From Hemileia vastatrix (taxonomy: Eukaryota > Basidiomycota > Pucciniomycetes > Pucciniales > Zaghouaniaceae): a stretch of 64,000 nucleotides of DNA. The position numbers and the translations under genes are program-made. Where the stretch lies: the NCBI GenBank assembly GCA_030280995.1, contig JASXTE010000005.1, positions 19,011,501-19,075,500 of the forward strand. The letters are read 5' to 3'. Each line of letters starts with the position of its first letter. Positions within the stretch are counted from its first letter, which is position 1. The notes under the pieces are model-generated. The model was not told the DNA's origin, ran no database searches, and saw only the letters and a list, made by a program, of their open reading frames with translations. Of the stretch, positions 58,991 to 64,000 are shown one piece after another.

Positions 58991-60433
58991 AGGTGAAAAA
59001 AGTGTTGGGGAGGCATGCAAGGGCTTGGGAAGTAGCCAACTTTTTATAAACTTGAGAATAATTAATATGTATAAATTAGAAATAACAAGGAATAAAATTT
59101 TGAGGAATTATAACCCATTCCAAGTGGTAAATAATGTAACTAAATACATATTTCAGAATTTGAGTTGCTTGTGTTTACTAAAAAAATGTGGCCAATCGTT
59201 GAAAAAGGAAGATTTTTGTAGGGAAGAAACATGAAAAATGAAAAAATACAAAGTAAAATAAAACTAAATAATGACAGTGGGCTGGGAAAGGTGAGTGAGG
59301 GTCTGGGGGAGGTGTGAGAAATGAAGAGAAGAGAAGGGAGAAGGGGGGAAGGAGAGGAGAGTTGTTTTCTCACTGTGAAGGAAAGGAATAGGGAAAATGG
59401 GTAAGTAGATGGCAAGTTTAGAAATGAGATAAGGGGGTAGGATAAGAAGTCAGATTGAAGATAAGGGAGAATTAGGGGAGGGAGGCATCAGATGGAAGTC
59501 CCACTTGTAATTCTACCAGGAATCAATTCAGGAAGCAAAAAAAGCACTAGACATCTAGTGCACACTTTTTTCCTGCTGTGAATATTTTTTGAACTATTAA
59601 TCAACTGTGGTTCAATGAAGGTTCAAATCAGTTTCAAGGTGTTTTCAAAGTAAATTCAATATTTCTTCATGATTGTTTCATCACCACCTCAATGTGTGCT
59701 GAAAAAGATATGAATTAGGGTTCAAGGTTGCGGACTTGCTAGCAAGTCCACCCCCCATATTGCGTGGTGATTGGTCATCTTTAAATGGGGATTTCACATA
59801 TAAATTTGTAATACTTAATGAACTAATCTCTACTGTTGATCCCCCTTAATTAGAAATTATTTTTAGGTCCTTTATTTTCTTATTTAATATTTTATTTATA
59901 GAATTTCAGGCATATACATTCTTTTTGGATTACTACCTTTTTTTTGATGGATTAGCCCATGTTATTCTTGTATTTTGGCATGTGATATGATTCTTATTTT
60001 TTATTGGATGATCCTTGGGTTGTTGGGAATGTTAAATTGCTAGGTTGCAGTGTCATTGGCTGGGTAAAGGATTGGTAAATCAAAGGGAAACACTGGAAAA
60101 TTTATGGGTATAAAAGGAGGAGGTTTTGGGGCTTTTATTGTACATTCTTTTACATCACCTTACAAGTATATAACCAAACCAATGCAATACATATTAATTA
60201 GTACTGCAAAATTCTTTTAAATATTGTTTAAAATAATTAGTTCTATTTTTCTACCAACTGTAAGCTGTATGCCATTTATTATAAGTGGGATAAATTACTG
60301 AGACCATTACATTGAATTATATTTTATTACTTAATTGAATTTAGACAACACTATTCATACTGGATCATGTAAATCTTCTAGACAAATGACTAATAAAGTT
60401 TTTCACATCTCTGTACTTGAACAAAGCCTGACA

Positions 60434-61259
60434 CTTGGACTAGTCTTCTTGATGAACAGTCTTGTACTAGTTAATTAATTTTAGCAAATTTTAATTGAAC
60501 CTGACCTCTCATCAAGCAGCTTCAGAAAAAACATCAATTCAAGTGTTTAATGCATATTTTTGTTGTATTTACTTCCCCTGGAAAGTCATACAAACACAAT
60601 TTATATTTACTTGATCCATTGTAATGTTGCCACTGAAGCTTCTCAACAAGTTCCCAAGAAGCAGAGAGTATTGAGAAATAAAATAATACACTTTCAAAGG
60701 CTTTTGACAACAAGTGTGCCAAATTATGGGAAAAAAAAATTCAAGTTTTCTGATTAGATACCTTTGATGAAAATAGACATAAAGGGCTTTCAAAAACAGC
60801 TGAAAAACAAGGAAAGCCAGCTAATTAGAAATTATATTATAAATGCAGTGCAATGAGTATCATTAATGTCCCAATATTGAGATAGCCTAAACTTATTTAA
60901 TTTAATATTTTTTTAGTGAAGTAAAATTTTCATGTTGCATTGTGCCATAAACTTTCTGCTGCATCAAAGGCAAAATATGTGACTTGGCCACTCTATTATA
61001 GGGACAGACTTGTTATACTGAATAGTCTTCCAAATTCAGTATACCAGTGGTCTAGATTCATTTTAGCACTGGAATTGTTTGAAAAAAAACAGGTCTTAAT
61101 CATTTTAAGACCGTCCAATATTCATATAAGCACTGGCCTTGTTTATTGTGACATGTAAAATATTATTTCCATTGTAACCATAACATACACTGGGGGAAAA
61201 AAGAATGTCATTTTTGTATTACTTGTTGCACTGTCTTGTGACAAAGCATGACATGTTTT
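60434..61259 (+). other. no recognisable gene
   Basis: Begins with the CTTGG target duplication of the solo LTR. Open frames up to 74 codons on both strands without domain resemblance. Confidence 0.4.
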
Positions 61260-61265
61260 GAAATT

Positions 61266-61495
61266 CAGGGCAAGATGGTCTATGTAGCTAGATCATCACT
61301 TGGATGGCCACTAGTCACCTTGAATTGTGTGTTGTGGATTTGAATCTCTGCTGCCTCACCCTTTTTTAACCAGACCTCCTTTGTCCATGGTTGGCATGCT
61401 TGTTTTTGTCAAGGGGTCTTTCAAGTCTAGAAGGTTTTTCAAGGTGGTCCAATGGTGGTAACAATGTAATTTATGGAGTTCAAACTTGGGTACAT
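61266..61495 (+). repeat. tRNA-like repeat, possible SINE
   Basis: Two stretches look like pol III internal promoters. First: GTCTATGTAGCTAGATCATC (A-box-like) followed about 50 bases later by GTGGATTTGAATCTC (B-box-like). Second: GGTGGTCCAATGGTGGTAAC then GGAGTTCAAACTTGGG, 30 bases apart, resembling a tRNA missing its anticodon arm. No complete tRNA can be folded, so no tRNA gene is called. Could be a tRNA-derived SINE or chance. Confidence 0.35.
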
Positions 61496-61509
61496 ATTTC
61501 TTTATCTTA

Positions 61510-62200
61510 TAGAGTATTTACTCAATAGAAAAGAGGTAAAACTTTAAATTATTATTATAATTAATGGTTTTAGAATTACGTGAATTTAAATACTAAAGCA
61601 ATAATAGATGGAAATAAATATGTTAAGTAGTTTTAATAAATAAATCAGTAATGGAATGATCAAAAACAACCAAAAGAGAGGCCTTATATAGGCAAAGGAG
61701 AGACAAAGCACAGCAATAAAATTCTAAAAACAATAATATGAGAGAGAGAAAAGAATATTCCAGAAGAAGTATTTTCAAATAATAAAGTTGTTCTAAAAAG
61801 AAGGTGTCAGAAAGGTGTATTTACTGTATATGACAGAAATAAATTAATGTATTTAAAATTTACTGTAAATGTCAATTTTAAATAAGAAATTTGAATTTTT
61901 TGTATATATTTATTTTTATTTGAATATTAAAACTTTATTTTAATTTAAAATCTATTTTTTAATATAATTTTTATTTCTTTCAACCTGTTAATAAGCACAG
62001 TGTTAAAGAATAAAAATAAAAGGGAAATTTTATATTTAATTTTAATTATTCATAAATTTTACCATTCTGTAATTAGTTAATTTATTATAGGTAATTTTAA
62101 TGTAACTAATTTATAATTAAATAATTAAAATAATAAGCTGTGACTTCATCCAGTAAATAATTAATTTTTTTACTGGCAAAGTCTAGCAGCCTGGCTGACA
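61510..62200 (-). repeat. 3' LTR of element F (outer limit uncertain)
   Basis: On the minus strand starts TGTCAGCCAGGCTGCTAGAC at 62200, preceded by AGAGTGAGGGAG (62201-62220). TATATAAGG at 61690-61682. The other end is unclear because no partner LTR lies in the window. Confidence 0.65.
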
Positions 62201-64000
62201 CTCCCTCACTCTAAAAAAAAGAATAAAAAAAATGCTATGATTTTTTCTTTTTATATTTCTTTAGCAGAGTAGGAAGATTAGATATCTCCTTCCCAGGTAT
62301 CCAAGAATCATATTCAAATGATTTATTCTTCAATCTCAATAAGTATTCTGTACCTTTTTCAGCAGTAACTATTCTGTCATTTAGAATCTTATCAATTTCT
62401 GCTGTCTCATTGATTTTCTTAGGGGTCTTTTTTGGTCTTCCCCTCCTTTTTGGAAAGAAATCACTATTGGATGTGTAAGGTTTCGAAAGAGATATTGGAA
62501 AAACAGGATGTTTTCTGTCATATGGAGAATAAAAAATAACTTCAACTGAATTATCACCAACCATTCTTCTGGCAACAAATGGACCAACAAATGGGTCTTT
62601 CAATTTGTTATTAACTTGTATATTGAATTGGACTGTAGAAATCAACACCTCATCACCCTTTTTAAAAGTTTATTCTTTATGGGATTTTTCTCATCTCTTC
62701 TTCTCATATTCAAAGGATTTTTCAATACATTTTAGAGCATGACTTCTGCAAAGTTTTTGCATTTGAAGAAAAGATTTTACACTAGGATGTAAATCCAATT
62801 TAGGTTTTTTATTATTGAGAATTTGGGCAGGAGTATTTGGAACATATCCAAGCCAGAGCTCAAAAGGCTTTCTTTGAGTAACATAATGAACAGTGCTATT
62901 ATAAGCAAATTCCAACCCAGTAAGTAAGGTAACCCAATCATGAGTGAATCTGTCATTGTCTTTATACTCAAGGCCAAAGGCACAATACCTTCTTATCATG
63001 TCCTCTAAAGTCTGAATCATTCTTTCAGCTAATCCATCAGTCTGAGGGTGATAAGCAGTAGAAAGTTTCAGATCACAGCCACAAACATCCATCAGAGACT
63101 TCCAAAATTCAGAAGTAAATTTAGGGTCCCTGTCATAGATTATGGCTTTAGGAAAACCAGCATTATTAAAAATATGAGACCACCATAAGAAAGCTAATTC
63201 TTTATTAGAAACATCCTTGTGAGTAGGGATAAATTTACACACTTTTGTGAATCTGTCCTCAAAAACTCAACAAGAGTTATAACTGCCTTTTACAGAAATG
63301 GGTAATCCTGTTACAAAACTGCATTAATCCAGCTCTCTTACCAGTCAATCTTTTTGATTTTTGGCAAGAATCACAAGATTCAACATATAATTTGGTGTCA
63401 CCAGACATATTAACCCACCAAGAAGTCTTTTTAATTCTGATCATCGTTTTTTCAAGATCAAAATGTCCAGCTAATATGTCATCATAACAAATTTTCAAGA
63501 TGATTTCTTTCATAGAAGGAGGAATAACAATGACATTAATCAATTTTCTTCTATAATACAGATATCATTCATCAATTGAAAATTTACCTTTCTCCAAAGC
63601 CTTTTGGTACTTTGGTGGGAGGGTTTTAATTAATGCTTGCATTGAAGCATTCTTTGGATCATTTAATATAGTGGATAACTTTTTTAGTCAGTGTCCTTAT
63701 CATATGAATCCAGGATAATCTGTAATAGCTCTTCCTCCATATCAACCACTTATATCCCATGAATATGAATAATTTCAGCCTCAGGATCATAAGCAGGATT
63801 AGATTCATAATTTGGTAAAGATAACCTTGATAACATATTCACATTTGAGTGAACAATACCAGCCCTATAAATAATTTTCATTCTCCCTCTGTATTCCTGA
63901 ACAGCTAACTGCCATCTGAACATATGTCTGTTAGGTATTTTCAAGTTTAAAAGGGAGTTAACTGCACAGCAGTCAGTGACAAGTTCAAATTTCTGGTCAT
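62201..64000 (-). pseudogene. 3' part of Gag-Pol of gypsy element F (cut by window end)
   Basis: Minus strand, reading in from the window edge: end of RNase H ([20 protein letters not shown] near 63930), integrase finger CDSCQKSKRLTGKRAG near 63360, core from 63242 with YDRDPKF and GLAERMI, GYVPNTPAQIL, chromodomain to 62235 with RRGRPKK AT-hook near 62440. A deletion at about 63318 joins RAGLMQ to the FVTGLP region and removes the first catalytic Asp (MDF in the relatives) and shifts the frame. Stops: TGA where relatives have Trp (62688), TAA for Tyr (62669). Close to the D/E group. Inactive integrase. Confidence 0.88.

Larger units (their letters stand above)
55146..59769. mobile_element. 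H5, non-autonomous TIR element with palindromic ends
   Basis: Left end CACCACGCAATAT, G-run, GGACTTGCTAGCAAGTCC (55166-55183); right end the complement, with the same palindrome at 59732-59749. Flanked by ATT (55143-55145, 59770-59772), a 3-bp duplication, confirmed by the uninterrupted A-family LTR. 4624 bp with no transposase or other recognisable gene: 55240-58130 is AT-rich and empty, 58138-59500 is C- or G-rich with repeats. Classification near PIF/Harbinger rests on the duplication length only. Confidence 0.8.
44902..60433 (+). mobile_element. solo LTR of the element A family, split by D and H5
   Basis: Three pieces: 44902-45629, 55039-55145 and 59770-60433, together about 1500 bp, the length of the A LTR. 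Piece 1 starts TGTCAGCCTGGATATTCACA, piece 3 ends GCCTGACA. A 5-bp duplication CTTGG flanks the whole (44897-44901, 60434-60438). Order and joints agree with the reverse complement of 7750-9252. TATAAAAGG at 60109-60117. Diverged from A, so older. Confidence 0.9.

Noticed and set aside
61266..61350. A functional tRNA gene
   Set aside because: Box-like motifs are present but acceptor and anticodon stems do not pair.

Overview
The window reads as repeat-rich, AT-rich nuclear DNA of a filamentous fungus, most likely a rust (Pucciniales). The reasons are several families of Ty3/gypsy chromoviruses, short spliceosomal introns of about 50-75 nt in the transposon genes, and PIF/Harbinger-like elements carrying an accessory protein of a lysine-rich, coiled-coil type that I associate with rust genomes. 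The assignment to rusts is inference. No ordinary host housekeeping gene was recognised; almost everything is mobile DNA, much of it nested.

Layout. 1-9252: element A, a minus-strand Ty3/gypsy chromovirus with identical LTRs as far as the window shows and an intact 1957-residue Gag-Pol. 9253-15250: remnants of PIF/Harbinger-like elements (H1; H2 with a nearly intact two-exon DDE transposase; H7 transposase fragment) plus a palindromic insert (H6). 16056-19400: decayed, unrelated gypsy element G. 19434-42038: gypsy element E, which lost its 5' LTR and was split first by Harbinger-like H3 (22571-28899, 3-bp duplication ATT) and by gypsy element B (29213-38041, 5-bp duplication CTGTG). 44902-60433: a solo A-family LTR (duplication CTTGG) split by gypsy element D (45630-55038) and by the TIR element H5 (55146-59769). 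61260-62200: tRNA-like repeat and an LTR; 62200-64000: 3' half of gypsy element F, minus strand.

The most interesting observation is shared by gypsy elements A, B, D and (decayed) E: the first 0.5 kb of gag-pol is read in two frames. A short candidate intron lies just after the gag-pol start codon (55-58 nt, always 1 mod 3 in A, B and D). Removing it moves translation from the Gag-Pol frame into an overlapping +1 frame that encodes a 159-196 residue protein with a coiled coil, a KWKWDW-type motif, a basic tail and a C-terminal Pro-Trp. Keeping the intron gives Gag-Pol. This looks like one start codon serving two products, chosen by splicing. It has not been tested here against RNA data or databases.

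How the parts act together: A is the only element with all parts for its own mobility. B has almost identical LTRs but a badly broken coding region, so it was probably copied in trans. The Harbinger-like elements divide their genes between a DDE transposase (H2) and an accessory protein (H1, H3), and H3 also holds a possible captured multi-exon membrane-protein gene.
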